A stretch of DNA of 33,691 bases from Pirellula staleyi DSM 6068. Lineage in GTDB: Bacteria > Planctomycetota > Planctomycetia > Pirellulales > Pirellulaceae. The stretch lies in NCBI GenBank assembly GCA_945900945.1, contig CAMDKL010000059.1:1-33691 (forward strand), in the 5' to 3' direction. This document shows positions 25,143-33,197 of this stretch, piece by piece. Position 1 is the first letter of the stretch. Every line of letters begins with the position of its first letter. The translations under genes were made by a program, and so were the position numbers. Below the pieces are notes generated by a model. The model did not search any database, was not told the origin of the DNA, and saw nothing but the letters and a program-made list of their open reading frames with translations.

Positions 25143-25180
25143 TCAAAATTGGATTGCAGAATCAAAATTGGGTTGCAGAA
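25143..25180. repeat. 19-bp tandem duplication upstream of the DUF2752 gene
   Basis: Two adjacent copies of tcaaaattgg-a/g-ttgcagaa (25143-25161 and 25162-25180) differing at one base, followed by a partial third copy (tcaaa). The duplication lies in the probable 5' untranslated or promoter region. Confidence 0.85.
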
Positions 25181-25209
25181 TCAAATTTTCGAAGCAAGCT
25201 ATCGGTCCA

Positions 25210-25668
25210 ATGGAACAATCAACTAACCAACTTATCCAGACCCACCAAAATGGCCTTCGATACAATCGCCGCGAACGTGTTGTTTTTTTTTCCCTCGGCT
25301 TTTTTCTGTTTCTGCTTTTGGCAATTGCCGCATGGTTGAAACCAGACGCGTCCGGAATGGGTACGCACACGCAGCTAGGATTGCCTGGTTGCAGCCTGTT
25401 TACATGGGTTGGGATTCGATGCCCAGGATGTGGCATGACGACCTCCTGGGCGCACACCATGAAGGCGGACTTCCCTAGCGCGATCAAAGCAAACGTTGGC
25501 GGCGTTTTATTGTGTCTGCTTTCGGTAGCGGTCTTTCCGTGTTTTTGGTGGATGGCGATACGTGGGCAAACCATCAACAACCGTTGGTTTACGCATGTCG
25601 TAGCAACCGTACTTGTGATTGCCATGTCGATTTCAATTCTCGAGTGGCTGATCCGTCTGGCGTTCTGA
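25210..25668 (+). CDS. DUF2752 membrane protein
   Basis: Small membrane protein of 152 residues with the DUF2752 core: LPGCSLFTWVGIRCPGCGMT followed by TSWAHTMKADFPSAIKANVG. Three membrane segments are visible (VVFFSLGFFLFLLLAIAAWL, GGVLLCLLSVAVFPCFWWMA, and VVATVLVIAMSISILEWLI). The conserved CPGCG cysteines are intact; function is unknown. The ATG at 25210 is preferred over an in-frame TTG at 25105, which would add a non-conserved extension that includes the tandem duplication. The next gene begins 74 bases downstream on the same strand. Confidence 0.85.
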   Translation: MEQSTNQLIQTHQNGLRYNRRERVVFFSLGFFLFLLLAIAAWLKPDASGMGTHTQLGLPGCSLFTWVGIRCPGCGMTTSWAHTMKADFPSAIKANVGGVLLCLLSVAVFPCFWWMAIRGQTINNRWFTHVVATVLVIAMSISILEWLIRLAF

Positions 25669-25742
25669 TAATTTTTTTGTTACAAGAAAGTGCAAGGACG
25701 CATGTCATTGAGGCAAAAAGTGCAAATCGAAAGGATTCCTGC

Positions 25743-26453
25743 ATGGCTGCAAACATTCAAATTGAATCGCTTTGGCGAAGATCTTTGTTCAAAAACTTCG
25801 ACGCATTGTCGAAGCTTTGCCTTGTTTCTGCGGCCTGTTTGGCTGTGGCAACAACCTCAGGCTGTGGACTACTAGCGAATGCTATGTACATTGTTAAAGG
25901 AGCAGATGCACCAGCCGAGTTCGACGAATTCAAGGACAAGAAGATCGCCGTAGTGGTAAGCACTACGGCTGGTCTCAACGCAGACGCTTCTGGGATTCTC
26001 ATGTCGAGGCACATCAACGAGCTACTGTCTAGAAACATCAAAAAAGTGGAAATGGTTAATCCTGAAGAAGTCGATCGCATCATCAATGATCAGCCAGTCG
26101 GGGATCGATCACTGCCGGTCATTGGGAGCCGATTGAAAGCAGACTACGTCATTTTAGTAGACGTTAGTGATTTGAAGCTACGAGATGGCCAAACACTTTA
26201 CAAAGGTCGAAGCAACACAACGGTTGCTGTTTGCAAAGTGTCAGAAGGAGAACGTTTCGTCTTCAAGAAGTCCTTTCCTGAATTTGTCTATCCACAACAC
26301 GGTGCACCCATTACCGATTTCGACGAAGCCACTTTTCAACGCATCTACCTGTCTGAACTTGCACTTCGAGTCGCTCGAACCTTCTATCCATACGATCCCA
26401 CGATCGATGTCGCCAAAGATGCAGCGGTTTCCTCGTTGGGTGCTCTTCAGTAA
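25743..26453 (+). CDS. Lipoprotein of unknown function
   Basis: Predicted lipoprotein of 236 residues. The start at 25743 has a strong AAGGA 7 bases upstream. A basic N-terminus, hydrophobic LCLVSAACLAVATT and the lipobox TSGC at about residues 38-41 mark it as a lipoprotein. The mature part begins GLLANAMYIVKG and contains KKIAVVVSTTAGLN and KADYVILVDVSDLKLRDGQT. The alternating strands and the 'kIAVv...L..k.vemVnpeevdrii' layout remind me of CsgG/LpoB-like outer-membrane lipoproteins, but that is only inference. It sits shortly after lspA, whose product would process it. Confidence 0.75.
   Translation: MAANIQIESLWRRSLFKNFDALSKLCLVSAACLAVATTSGCGLLANAMYIVKGADAPAEFDEFKDKKIAVVVSTTAGLNADASGILMSRHINELLSRNIKKVEMVNPEEVDRIINDQPVGDRSLPVIGSRLKADYVILVDVSDLKLRDGQTLYKGRSNTTVAVCKVSEGERFVFKKSFPEFVYPQHGAPITDFDEATFQRIYLSELALRVARTFYPYDPTIDVAKDAAVSSLGALQ
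25947..25969. repeat. Perfect 9-bp-arm hairpin inside the lipoprotein gene
   Basis: gccgtagtg-gtaag-cactacggc lies within the coding region just after the start of the mature protein (the codons for AVVVSTTAG). A transcript could form a stable stem-loop. It may be coincidental. Confidence 0.7.
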
Positions 26454-26465
26454 GGCTTGGCAAAC

Positions 26466-27224
26466 ATGCGAATTTTCGAATCATCACTCACCGTCATTGT
26501 ACTCCAATTCGTCCTAATAGTTGGAATTGCGGTCGGGCAGTCAGAGCGGGACATGAACGCTTTTCGAATCGATATTGATATTTATGAGGACGAAGGAAAA
26601 CCTCCTGTTAGCTGCGTACAAACGATTTTCTGCGAGGGCCAGTATATCGAGTTGGATGACGCCAAGGGACGAATCACTGTCGTTGATCCTGGCCTTGGAC
26701 AGATAACAATTCTCGATTCCATACGAAAGTCATTCGTCCGTCTCGAGATGGCGGATATAGAAAGGCAGCTTAACCAAGTCCGTTCCGAGATGACTTCTGA
26801 TCAGCTGCGCAAGTTTTTAAGCGACGGCGATCCAGTCATTGAGGTTGACAACTACGTTAGCGTTGGAAACGAATGGTTTCGATACAAATTCCGCTCGGTC
26901 ACTCCTGCGAATCCCAGCATGGCGATAAGCTATGGAGATTTCGCCAACTGGTCGGCGCGGGTCAATGCACGATACTACAACGCCCCGCCTTTTATCCGGA
27001 TGCAATTGAATCATATGCTGATGGACCAGCGGCAGTTGCCAGCAGAACTTCGCCGATTGACGGTCGTTCCTAGCAAGAACGAGGCTCCTGCCAAGAAGGA
27101 AGAGGTCATTGCTCGAATGATAATCAAGGAGTCACTCTCAGAAAGCGATCGAACGCGCGTTGCATCTGTAATGAAGTCGATGGACGAATACAAGAAGACG
27201 ACCGACAAAGAGTTCTTTCGCTGA
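26466..27224 (+). CDS. Secreted protein of unknown function
   Basis: Protein of 252 residues from the ATG at 26466 (an in-frame TTG lies 9 bases earlier), 12 bases after the lipoprotein stop, with AAGG about 10 bases upstream. MRIFESSLTVIVLQFVLIVGIAVG is a signal peptide or uncleaved anchor. The mature part is acidic and begins with a beta-rich stretch (RIDIDIYEDEG, then ITVVDPGLGQITILDS); a helical segment MADIERQLNQVRSEMTSDQL follows. I do not recognise the family. Co-orientation with the lipoprotein and the downstream protease suggests co-expression. Confidence 0.75.
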   Translation: MRIFESSLTVIVLQFVLIVGIAVGQSERDMNAFRIDIDIYEDEGKPPVSCVQTIFCEGQYIELDDAKGRITVVDPGLGQITILDSIRKSFVRLEMADIERQLNQVRSEMTSDQLRKFLSDGDPVIEVDNYVSVGNEWFRYKFRSVTPANPSMAISYGDFANWSARVNARYYNAPPFIRMQLNHMLMDQRQLPAELRRLTVVPSKNEAPAKKEEVIARMIIKESLSESDRTRVASVMKSMDEYKKTTDKEFFR

Positions 27225-27287
27225 TCACCCGCACAAGCACGGCGGGCAAGCTAGTGTGTGTTTCTTTCCCTCCAATCAACCTGAAGC

Positions 27288-28136
27288 ATGCGACATTTCT
27301 ACTACCGGAACGTTCTTCTGCGTCGCTTCGGTTCACTGCTTATTGTATTGTTGGGCTTAGGACGCAGCATGTCTGCACAGGAGTCCGGAGTGCAGCTCGC
27401 ATCGCTATCCGCTGTTTCAAGAAACCCGTTACAAAGCAATCGCTGGCCTTTTGAGTGTGGCGAAGGACAGTTTCAAATCCACTCGACGGTATCTATTGCA
27501 AGACTTGAACCGTACTTGGCCAAGCTGAATTCTCTACCAAGTGAGCTGAAGCAGTCGCTTGCGATCTCAGTCGTCGAGCAACCAATCCACCTGGTCGTTC
27601 TGGAAAGCCGTGACTCGCTGGACGCCTATGTGAAAAGGCTCTTGCCAAACGCTCCAAGTCGGCGAGCGCTTTACATTCGGCATCGCGGGCCGGGATTGGT
27701 GCTCACCTACTACAATTCCGCTTGGCTAACGGATGCGCGGCATGAGTGTACACACGCATTACTCGATGCCAGTGGAGTCAAAGTCCCTCAATGGCTTGAT
27801 GAAGGCTTAGCCGAGTATTTCGAGACAGCTAATGAAAGCCCGCTCGATCACGCTACGCATCGTCTTTCAGTTAAAACTCAAATTCGATTCGGACAAGTTG
27901 CGGATTTAGAACAATTGGAGCGGATGGACTCCAACTCGGTCATGACGGCCAAAGACTATAGGGACGCCTGGAGCATTACTGCGTTCCTGCTAAATTCATC
28001 CTCGCAATCTAGAAATGCACTGCAGGTGTACCTATCGGATCTTCAAAGCGAGCGGGCGGCAGGGTTCCTAAGTCATCGATTACAAACGGGAATTCACTCC
28101 TGGCGCGATGATTACACCAGGTTTTACACAAGGTAG
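27288..28136 (+). CDS. Secreted HExxH metalloprotease (gluzincin-like, DUF1570-type)
   Basis: Protein of 282 residues with an N-terminal signal (LLIVLLGLGRSMSAQ). The zinc site is DARHECTHALLDASG (His152, Glu153, His156), followed 16 residues later by WLDEGLAEYFE, which supplies a third ligand, the gluzincin pattern; the spacing resembles planctomycete DUF1570-type peptidases. The early part (HLVVLESRDSLDAYVKRLLP) and the late helical YRDAWSITAFLLNSSSQSRN also fit such proteins. Substrate is unknown; being secreted, it probably works in the cell envelope. It is the last gene of the plus-strand group and converges on tex. Confidence 0.82.
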   Translation: MRHFYYRNVLLRRFGSLLIVLLGLGRSMSAQESGVQLASLSAVSRNPLQSNRWPFECGEGQFQIHSTVSIARLEPYLAKLNSLPSELKQSLAISVVEQPIHLVVLESRDSLDAYVKRLLPNAPSRRALYIRHRGPGLVLTYYNSAWLTDARHECTHALLDASGVKVPQWLDEGLAEYFETANESPLDHATHRLSVKTQIRFGQVADLEQLERMDSNSVMTAKDYRDAWSITAFLLNSSSQSRNALQVYLSDLQSERAAGFLSHRLQTGIHSWRDDYTRFYTR

Positions 28137-28146
28137 CCCTGCTTTG

Positions 28147-28173
28147 CCGTTCGTGGCCGAAGGTCGTGAACGG
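28147..28173. terminator. Inverted repeat between convergent protease gene and tex
   Basis: ccgttc (28147-28152) and gaacgg (28168-28173) with a 15-base GC-rich loop lie in the 41-base convergent gap. The stem is short, so termination function is only plausible. Confidence 0.35.
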
Positions 28174-28177
28174 TTAC

Positions 28178-30349
28178 CTAAAATTTCCTAGTAACAGCGA
28201 TCCGTTTGCGATCGATATCCACTTCGAGCACTTTTACTTTGAGAATGTCCCCTACCGCAACAATCTCACTTGGGTCCTTGACGAACACGTCCGCCAACTG
28301 CGAGATATGAATCAACGCATCCTGATGGACACCGATATCGATGAACGCGCCGAAATGCGTTACATTAGTAATGGACCCTTCGAGCACCATGTCGGGCTTG
28401 AGATCCTGGATGGAGTGGACGCTTTCTGAAAAATGGACCACCCGAAACACACTTCGCGGGTCGCGGCCTGGCTTCGCGAGTTCTTGCAATATGTCCATGA
28501 CCGTCGGCAATCCGAACTGATCGTTTACAAAGTCTTTTGCCGCAAGTTTTTGTAACAAATTAGTGTGGCCGACCAATGACTTGGTATCCGCGCTGAGGTG
28601 CATGGCCATGCGTTCGACAACACCATAACTCTCTGGATGCACAGCTGAATTGTCAAGCGGCTGCTTACCATCCCGTATCCGCAAGAAACCTGCCGCCTGC
28701 TCGAATGCCTTGCCACCAAGTTTTGGAACTTTGAGCAATTGCGTTCGGCTTTCGAATCGTCCATTTTCAGCTCGGTATTGGATAATGTTTTCTGCCAGCT
28801 TTGGGCCGATGCCAGCGACGTGCGACAGCAGTGACGCGCTTGCCATATTGAGATCGACCCCAACGCTATTCACACATGACTCCACTTCACGGTCCAATCG
28901 CTTTCGTAATAGCTTTTGGTTGACGTCATGCTGATACTGGCCCACACCTATTGATTTGGGATCTGCTTTAACCAGTTCCGCCAGTGGATCCTGTAGTCGA
29001 TGAGCAATACTGATGGCTCCGCGGACAGTCAGGTCAAGATCGGGATACTCGCGAGCAGCTAACTCGCTCGCAGAATAGATCGAGGCTCCAGATTCACTGA
29101 CGAGAACCTTTGTAATCTTTAAGTCATGTTGACGAACCAGATTTGCAACAAATGCATCCGTTTCTCGCGAGGCAGTACCGTTTCCGATCGCGATCAGCTC
29201 GACATGGTACTTTGAAATCAAGCCTACGAGGACTTTACCCGCTCCGTCGACATCGTTTTGGGGTGGTGTTGGATAGATAGTTGTGTTGGTCAGAAACTTA
29301 CCTGTACCATCGACGACGGCGACTTTACAACCGGTTCGGAATCCAGGATCGATTCCGATCGTGACTTTGGGTCCGGCGGGTGGCGAGAGCAACAATTCGC
29401 GTAGATTTTTGCCGAAAACTGCAATAGCTTCTTCGTCCGCTTTTTCCTTAAGTTCATGAAGAACCGTCGTTGTCGTTGCTGGCATCAACAGCCGTTCGCA
29501 ACAGTCTTCGACGGCTCCGAGTAGATCGCTGTGAAACTCAAACTGTCGATTGGTTACGAGTTGATGTTTTAGCTGGGAGACCGTTTGTTCTTTATCCACT
29601 TCGATACAGATGCTTAGCATGCCTTCTGATTCGCCACGCAACATCGCGAGCAATCGGTGGGAGGGTATTTTAGCCGCAGGTTCGCCAAACTCGAAATACA
29701 TTTCGAATTTGCTGGCTACCTCTTTCTTGCCGCGTTTGACTTGTGAGGTGATGCGTCCACGCATTTTAGCTTCTTTGGCAAGCCACGCGCGAGTGCTCGC
29801 TTGATCGGCCCATGACTCGGCAACGATATCTAGGGCACCTTGCAATGCAGTTGCAGAATCGGGCACATGCAAGTCAAGGTTAATGTATTGTTCCAAAACG
29901 ACTTGCTTTGGTCGACCGAGGACTTTCTGATTCAACAGCAAATCGGCCAACGGTTGTAGACCACGTTCTCGAGCGATCGTTGCACGTGTCCGGCGTTTGG
30001 GTTTAAAGGGTAAGTAGATTGCCTCGAGCGTTTGCATGTCCGCGCAAGCTATGATTAGTTTGCTGAGAGCGTCCGTGAGGAGTCCTTGTTCGTCGATTGT
30101 TTTGAGGACAGTTTTTTTCCGAGCTGCCAACTCTCTGAATTTTTCTAGAGTATCCTCGATCGCACGCAAGGCCATTTCATCGAGTCCTTGGGTAGCTTCT
30201 TTGCGATAGCGGGCGATGAAAGGGATGGTATTTCCAGCGTCCAGCAGTTCGATGGTTGCCCGAGCTTGTGTTTCTGAAATCGAAAGCGTTAGCGCAATTT
30301 GCTTGACAGTTGCAAGCAAATCCAAATTGGCGAGGATTTCAGTAGCCAT
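28178..30349 (-). CDS. tex: Transcription accessory protein Tex (S1 RNA-binding)
   Basis: Tex/YhgF family protein, 723 residues, a nucleic-acid-binding factor thought to affect transcription. The order is typical: Tex-N helical part with LDAGNTIPFIARYRKEATQG; a YqgF/RNase H-like domain with VTIGIDPGFRTGCKVAVVDG; YSASELAAREYPDLDLTVRG; a helix-hairpin-helix region with SHVAGIGPKLAENIIQYRAE; and a C-terminal S1 domain (LEGSITNVTHFGAFIDIGVH, then QDALIHISQLADVFV). It is somewhat shorter than E. coli Tex. Upstream, an 80-codon minus-strand frame (30591-30349) ends in TGATG overlapping the tex ATG. It has no family resemblance, so it is not called as a gene but may matter for translation. Confidence 0.95.
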   Translation of the reverse strand: MATEILANLDLLATVKQIALTLSISETQARATIELLDAGNTIPFIARYRKEATQGLDEMALRAIEDTLEKFRELAARKKTVLKTIDEQGLLTDALSKLIIACADMQTLEAIYLPFKPKRRTRATIARERGLQPLADLLLNQKVLGRPKQVVLEQYINLDLHVPDSATALQGALDIVAESWADQASTRAWLAKEAKMRGRITSQVKRGKKEVASKFEMYFEFGEPAAKIPSHRLLAMLRGESEGMLSICIEVDKEQTVSQLKHQLVTNRQFEFHSDLLGAVEDCCERLLMPATTTTVLHELKEKADEEAIAVFGKNLRELLLSPPAGPKVTIGIDPGFRTGCKVAVVDGTGKFLTNTTIYPTPPQNDVDGAGKVLVGLISKYHVELIAIGNGTASRETDAFVANLVRQHDLKITKVLVSESGASIYSASELAAREYPDLDLTVRGAISIAHRLQDPLAELVKADPKSIGVGQYQHDVNQKLLRKRLDREVESCVNSVGVDLNMASASLLSHVAGIGPKLAENIIQYRAENGRFESRTQLLKVPKLGGKAFEQAAGFLRIRDGKQPLDNSAVHPESYGVVERMAMHLSADTKSLVGHTNLLQKLAAKDFVNDQFGLPTVMDILQELAKPGRDPRSVFRVVHFSESVHSIQDLKPDMVLEGSITNVTHFGAFIDIGVHQDALIHISQLADVFVKDPSEIVAVGDILKVKVLEVDIDRKRIAVTRKF

Positions 30350-30643
30350 CAGGCGGAACAGTCTGGTTGGGAAGACGAAATTGGAAGTAGATCGCGTAAT
30401 GAACGATCAATGAGGTTCCAGCATTGCATTTCATAAGCAAACCGCGGAAACAAAACAAGGCGTTCGCTGAGGAGAAAACTTGCATCCAGCGGGTAAATCC
30501 TGTTGTTTGCTTGGCAGATTGAAGATGGCTTATTGAAAAAGGGAACGCGGGGCAATGTTTCTCGGGCGAACCTTGGCGAGAGAAGGTTCATCCGTTACAC
30601 TTCGTGGTTCTGACCTGGAAGCGATTCTGGGTTAGAACAAAAT

Positions 30644-30718
30644 CGGGCCGTAGCGCAGCCTGGCTAGCGCGCTACCTTGGGGTGGTAGAGGTCGTGGGTT
30701 CGAATCCCGCCGGCCCGA
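30644..30718 (+). tRNA. tRNA-Pro (anticodon GGG)
   Basis: Cloverleaf fits: acceptor 5' cgggccg pairs with 3' cggcccg; D arm gcgc/gcgc; anticodon stem ctacc/ggtag with loop ttggggt, giving anticodon GGG at the usual loop position (codon CCC, proline); TpsiC arm gtggg/cccgc with ttcgaat loop. The discriminator base is A at 30718; CCA is not encoded. The 3' half serves as the insertion site of the element to the right, since the integrase frame ends inside the gene. Confidence 0.93.
30672..30718. other. Probable attachment site, tRNA-Pro 3' half
   Basis: The tRNA remains intact while the integrase frame enters it and stops at 30672. This is the arrangement expected when an element inserts at a tRNA 3' end and restores the tRNA with its own copy. 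The exact crossover cannot be fixed because the other att copy lies outside the window. Confidence 0.6.
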
Positions 30719-32204
30719 TTAGTGAAAACCCTGTAATTCTCAATGGATTACGGGGTTTTTTCGTTTCTACTCCACTCGCTTTAGAGCCCTCGAAATGGTC
30801 AGGAATGGACTCAATTTGACCATAGTCGACTGAATCTGGTGCAAGATTTGGTGCAAGGGTTCGAAAGAGCTGAATGGATTCAACCGCGGAAGCGATATCG
30901 AGCAACCGTGAATCCGTGTAAGTGTTCATTGTCAGGCTGATATTGCTGTGTCGCATCGCTGCTTGTGCGGTTCGCGGCAAGACACCTCCCAATGACAAAT
31001 GGGTGCCGAAGCTATGACGCAAGGCGTGAACGTGAACCACGCAACCGTCGACGTCATGTTTCGGAATCTTTGCGACTATCAAATCGCGGTTCATAATTCG
31101 AAGCAAGCCAGCAGGAACCACGAATACCGGGGCCCCACGATCTTTGCCATTGGTCCATTCCTTCAACTCGACGGCCAAATCGCTTCTCAGGGGCAAAGTT
31201 GAGCCTTTGCGGTTCTTCTCATTCGTTGAACGCAACCGAACGAACGGAACGTCGCCGAACGATAGATCGCTGTTGATTAGGGTCCGAAGTTCATTCAACC
31301 GTAAACCGGTCAGAACGGCAGTCTTGTAGATCAACGCTCTTTCCTCACCAAGTCGCAACAACTCCGATTTGCGGTCGTCGCTCACCTTTGCAAGCTTCTC
31401 GCCTTTTTTCGGTCCCTTGCGAATCGTCAGAGCATCATCGAGCGGACGTTGCCGAGCAGCTCCAAGCAGGCGCTCGAGTTCGTCGTCGGTCATCGCTCTT
31501 GCTTTCCGCTTGGGATCTGCTTTTTCATCCAGCTTGCCCATTCCTTCAAACGGATTGTTCAAAAATCGGACTTCGCCCTTCATGGTGGTCCGTTTGCCAT
31601 GAATACGCTTACCGGTAAGCCAGTTGCCGAAAGAAATCCAAACTTGAACAAAACCATTGTGAACGCTTGCCGACATTTTTCGTTCGCCGCTTACTTGTTC
31701 GCCAAGCCAGCGTTGCAACCTGTCGGCGTTCATGTCTCTCATGTATCGAAACCCACAATCAGTAGCAGATTCCTTCAAACGCTTGTCTGTGTTCTTCACT
31801 CGGTGAGGATGAACGCGGCGCTCTTTCAGATGACGAATGTATTCGCCGATATGAACGGACAACGGCATGTCGGCAAAAAGTTCACCGATTTTCGCTTCGG
31901 CACTGGTAATGATGTTTGCTTTAACACGTTCTGCCATCGTTTCCAAGTCGTTCAAAATCGACATTGCGGCTTGCTTGTCGCGACAACCGGTTGAGACTTC
32001 GCACACAACGCCATCACCATCGCGAAACTTGGCAATGTAAGTGCCCGTTTCACAGCGTATTCGGTCGCCAGCTTCATTCAACTCAGCCGTCTTTACTTTG
32101 CCGCTTCGATTGGTCCATTGTGCAAGTCGTTTACCTTTGCGAATGACAATCTTCGAGTCGGCTGGAATTGGTTCAGTGTATTGCTTGCGGTAGATCGTAC
32201 CCAT
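30672..32204 (-). CDS. Tyrosine-recombinase integrase of an integrated element
   Basis: Tyrosine recombinase of 510 residues. The catalytic set is visible: Arg in VLTGLRLNELRTL (about 302), the His-x-x-Arg box VHVHALRHSFGTHLS (His393, Arg396), His in AAMRHSNISLT (about 419) and the nucleophile in TMNTYTDSRLL (Tyr429). The N-terminal part has a SAM-like core-binding domain (roughly 110-215). The start has AAGGA about 9 bases upstream. The last residues, LIGPAGFEPTTSTTPR, are an antisense translation of the tRNA, so the element's own version of this C-terminus may differ. It should catalyse insertion at the tRNA-Pro site. A TACAAT at 32305-32310 (minus strand) is a possible -10 without a convincing -35. 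Confidence 0.92.
   Translation of the reverse strand: MGTIYRKQYTEPIPADSKIVIRKGKRLAQWTNRSGKVKTAELNEAGDRIRCETGTYIAKFRDGDGVVCEVSTGCRDKQAAMSILNDLETMAERVKANIITSAEAKIGELFADMPLSVHIGEYIRHLKERRVHPHRVKNTDKRLKESATDCGFRYMRDMNADRLQRWLGEQVSGERKMSASVHNGFVQVWISFGNWLTGKRIHGKRTTMKGEVRFLNNPFEGMGKLDEKADPKRKARAMTDDELERLLGAARQRPLDDALTIRKGPKKGEKLAKVSDDRKSELLRLGEERALIYKTAVLTGLRLNELRTLINSDLSFGDVPFVRLRSTNEKNRKGSTLPLRSDLAVELKEWTNGKDRGAPVFVVPAGLLRIMNRDLIVAKIPKHDVDGCVVHVHALRHSFGTHLSLGGVLPRTAQAAMRHSNISLTMNTYTDSRLLDIASAVESIQLFRTLAPNLAPDSVDYGQIESIPDHFEGSKASGVETKKPRNPLRITGFSLIGPAGFEPTTSTTPR
30727..30761 (+). terminator. Rho-independent terminator after tRNA-Pro
   Basis: aaccctgtaat (30727-30737) pairs with attacggggtt (30747-30757, one G-T-type mismatch) over a 9-base loop, followed by tttttt. 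It lies within the element-derived side and is also read through in antisense by the last codons of the integrase frame. Confidence 0.8.
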
Positions 32205-32340
32205 AGTGATTCATCCTTCACGTTCATCAAACGAATTGAAAATGCGACGGCGGGCGGGTGATGAAGCCCGGTTTCGGATGTACGGTCCTAGCCGTTGCAA
32301 CCAAATTGTACCGAATCACCCGAGCCGATGCTATTGTTGT

Positions 32341-32847
32341 TTACTGTGTAACTACCTCGACAAGGGATCGAAGCTCCCGATACCGCCTCTTGGCAACCGT
32401 GTATAAGAGCCTGGCAACATGTCGCCCAGCTCTCGCATGATCGCCCGCCATGTGAATACTTAGCCCCGCTGCTTGCCATCCGAGTAGCGAACCGATAACC
32501 GCTTCTTTGGTTACCTTACCTCTCCATTGAGGCATTGCGGGTTCATGTGACTCGATGGTCTCCCAAGCGCTCTCGATTATCAATACTCGCACAGGATAGG
32601 CCAATAGTCGCGATACTTCTCGTCCGAATCGATCTCGGTCAACACCAACACAGCCAACGAGGTCCACCAAGCTCTTCCTTTCGATACGGCAAACGTCGGG
32701 ACAACTGGCTAGGGCATAATCCCCGGTGTCTAACGTTCCTCGTTCGGCGGAAAGGGGGGCTAGGTCAAGCGGAGTTTGTTCGCGGGTGTCGACCGTAACG
32801 ACCACGCTTTCGGGCGCGAGCGTCGCGGGTAGTGGATTCTTGCTCAT
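32341..32847 (-). CDS. ERCC4-domain nuclease
   Basis: Protein of 168 residues with an XPF/ERCC4-type nuclease domain. The catalytic pattern is VDTREQTPLDLA (Asp20, Arg22, Glu23), TLDTGDYALAS (Asp43) and CRIERKSLVDLVGCVGVDRD (Glu-Arg-Lys), the GDxx(n)ERKxxxD form, followed by DRFGREVSRL. It has no helicase or HhH domain, so it is a stand-alone nuclease, as often found in phages and mobile elements. AGGAGG lies about 5 bases before the ATG at 32847, the strongest ribosome site in this part. Its ATG overlaps the stop of the preceding gene as ATGA. It probably processes branched or replicating element DNA, by inference. Confidence 0.9.
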   Translation of the reverse strand: MSKNPLPATLAPESVVVTVDTREQTPLDLAPLSAERGTLDTGDYALASCPDVCRIERKSLVDLVGCVGVDRDRFGREVSRLLAYPVRVLIIESAWETIESHEPAMPQWRGKVTKEAVIGSLLGWQAAGLSIHMAGDHARAGRHVARLLYTVAKRRYRELRSLVEVVTQ

Positions 32848-33197
32848 GACGCCCTCCTGTCGAGAAACGAAGTCTGAACAAGCGGTTGAACCTGCTCAAA
32901 AGTTGGCAAAGGCGGCATTAACCGACGACATCCAGAACACTCGCCACAACTTTGGCATTCGAAGTTCTCGAACCCATCAAACGTAGGGACAGCTAGAAAA
33001 GAACCTTGGCATCGTTGGCAAGTGGGTAGTCCAACCGATCGCTCCAACATCGCGACAAGAGCCTGTTTGTGCTCACGGACGAATTCCGAAGCTTTAGAAG
33101 TTACTCGATTGGTAGGAGTGACCAACAATCCGTTATTCCGAAGCGCAACGCTCAGTCCCAACCCTCGTAAGACATCAAAAACGTGGTATCCGCTCAA
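32844..33197 (-). CDS. Small protein: TubC_N-like domain plus zinc ribbon
   Basis: Read from a TTG at 33197 it is a 117-residue protein. AGGGGG lies about 8 bases upstream, and TTGA overlaps the stop of the preceding frame. The first part, HVFDVLRGLGLSVALRNNGL followed by a Thr-Pro and helical EFVREHKQALVAMLE, has the layout of the TubC N-terminal docking-like fold (two-helix, beta hairpin). The second part holds CQRC, then CQSC and CSGC pairs, a zinc-ribbon pattern. A longer frame to 33455 exists, but its N-terminal Trp/Arg/Cys-rich stretch is unlike a real protein and overlaps the upstream gene. It is translationally coupled to the ERCC4 nuclease. Function is unknown; a DNA- or protein-docking role is inference. 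Confidence 0.7.
   Translation of the reverse strand: MSGYHVFDVLRGLGLSVALRNNGLLVTPTNRVTSKASEFVREHKQALVAMLERSVGLPTCQRCQGSFLAVPTFDGFENFECQSCGECSGCRRLMPPLPTFEQVQPLVQTSFLDRRAS

Noticed and set aside
24829-25165. Minus-strand frames between lspA and the DUF2752 gene
   Set aside because: No recognisable family or good start. The longer one, ending at 24911, crosses the tandem duplication and is likely chance.
30672-30718. C-terminal IGPAGFEPTTSTTPR as a genuine integrase domain
   Set aside because: It is antisense tRNA sequence, a well-known spurious peptide in databases; whether the native element encodes it is unknown.
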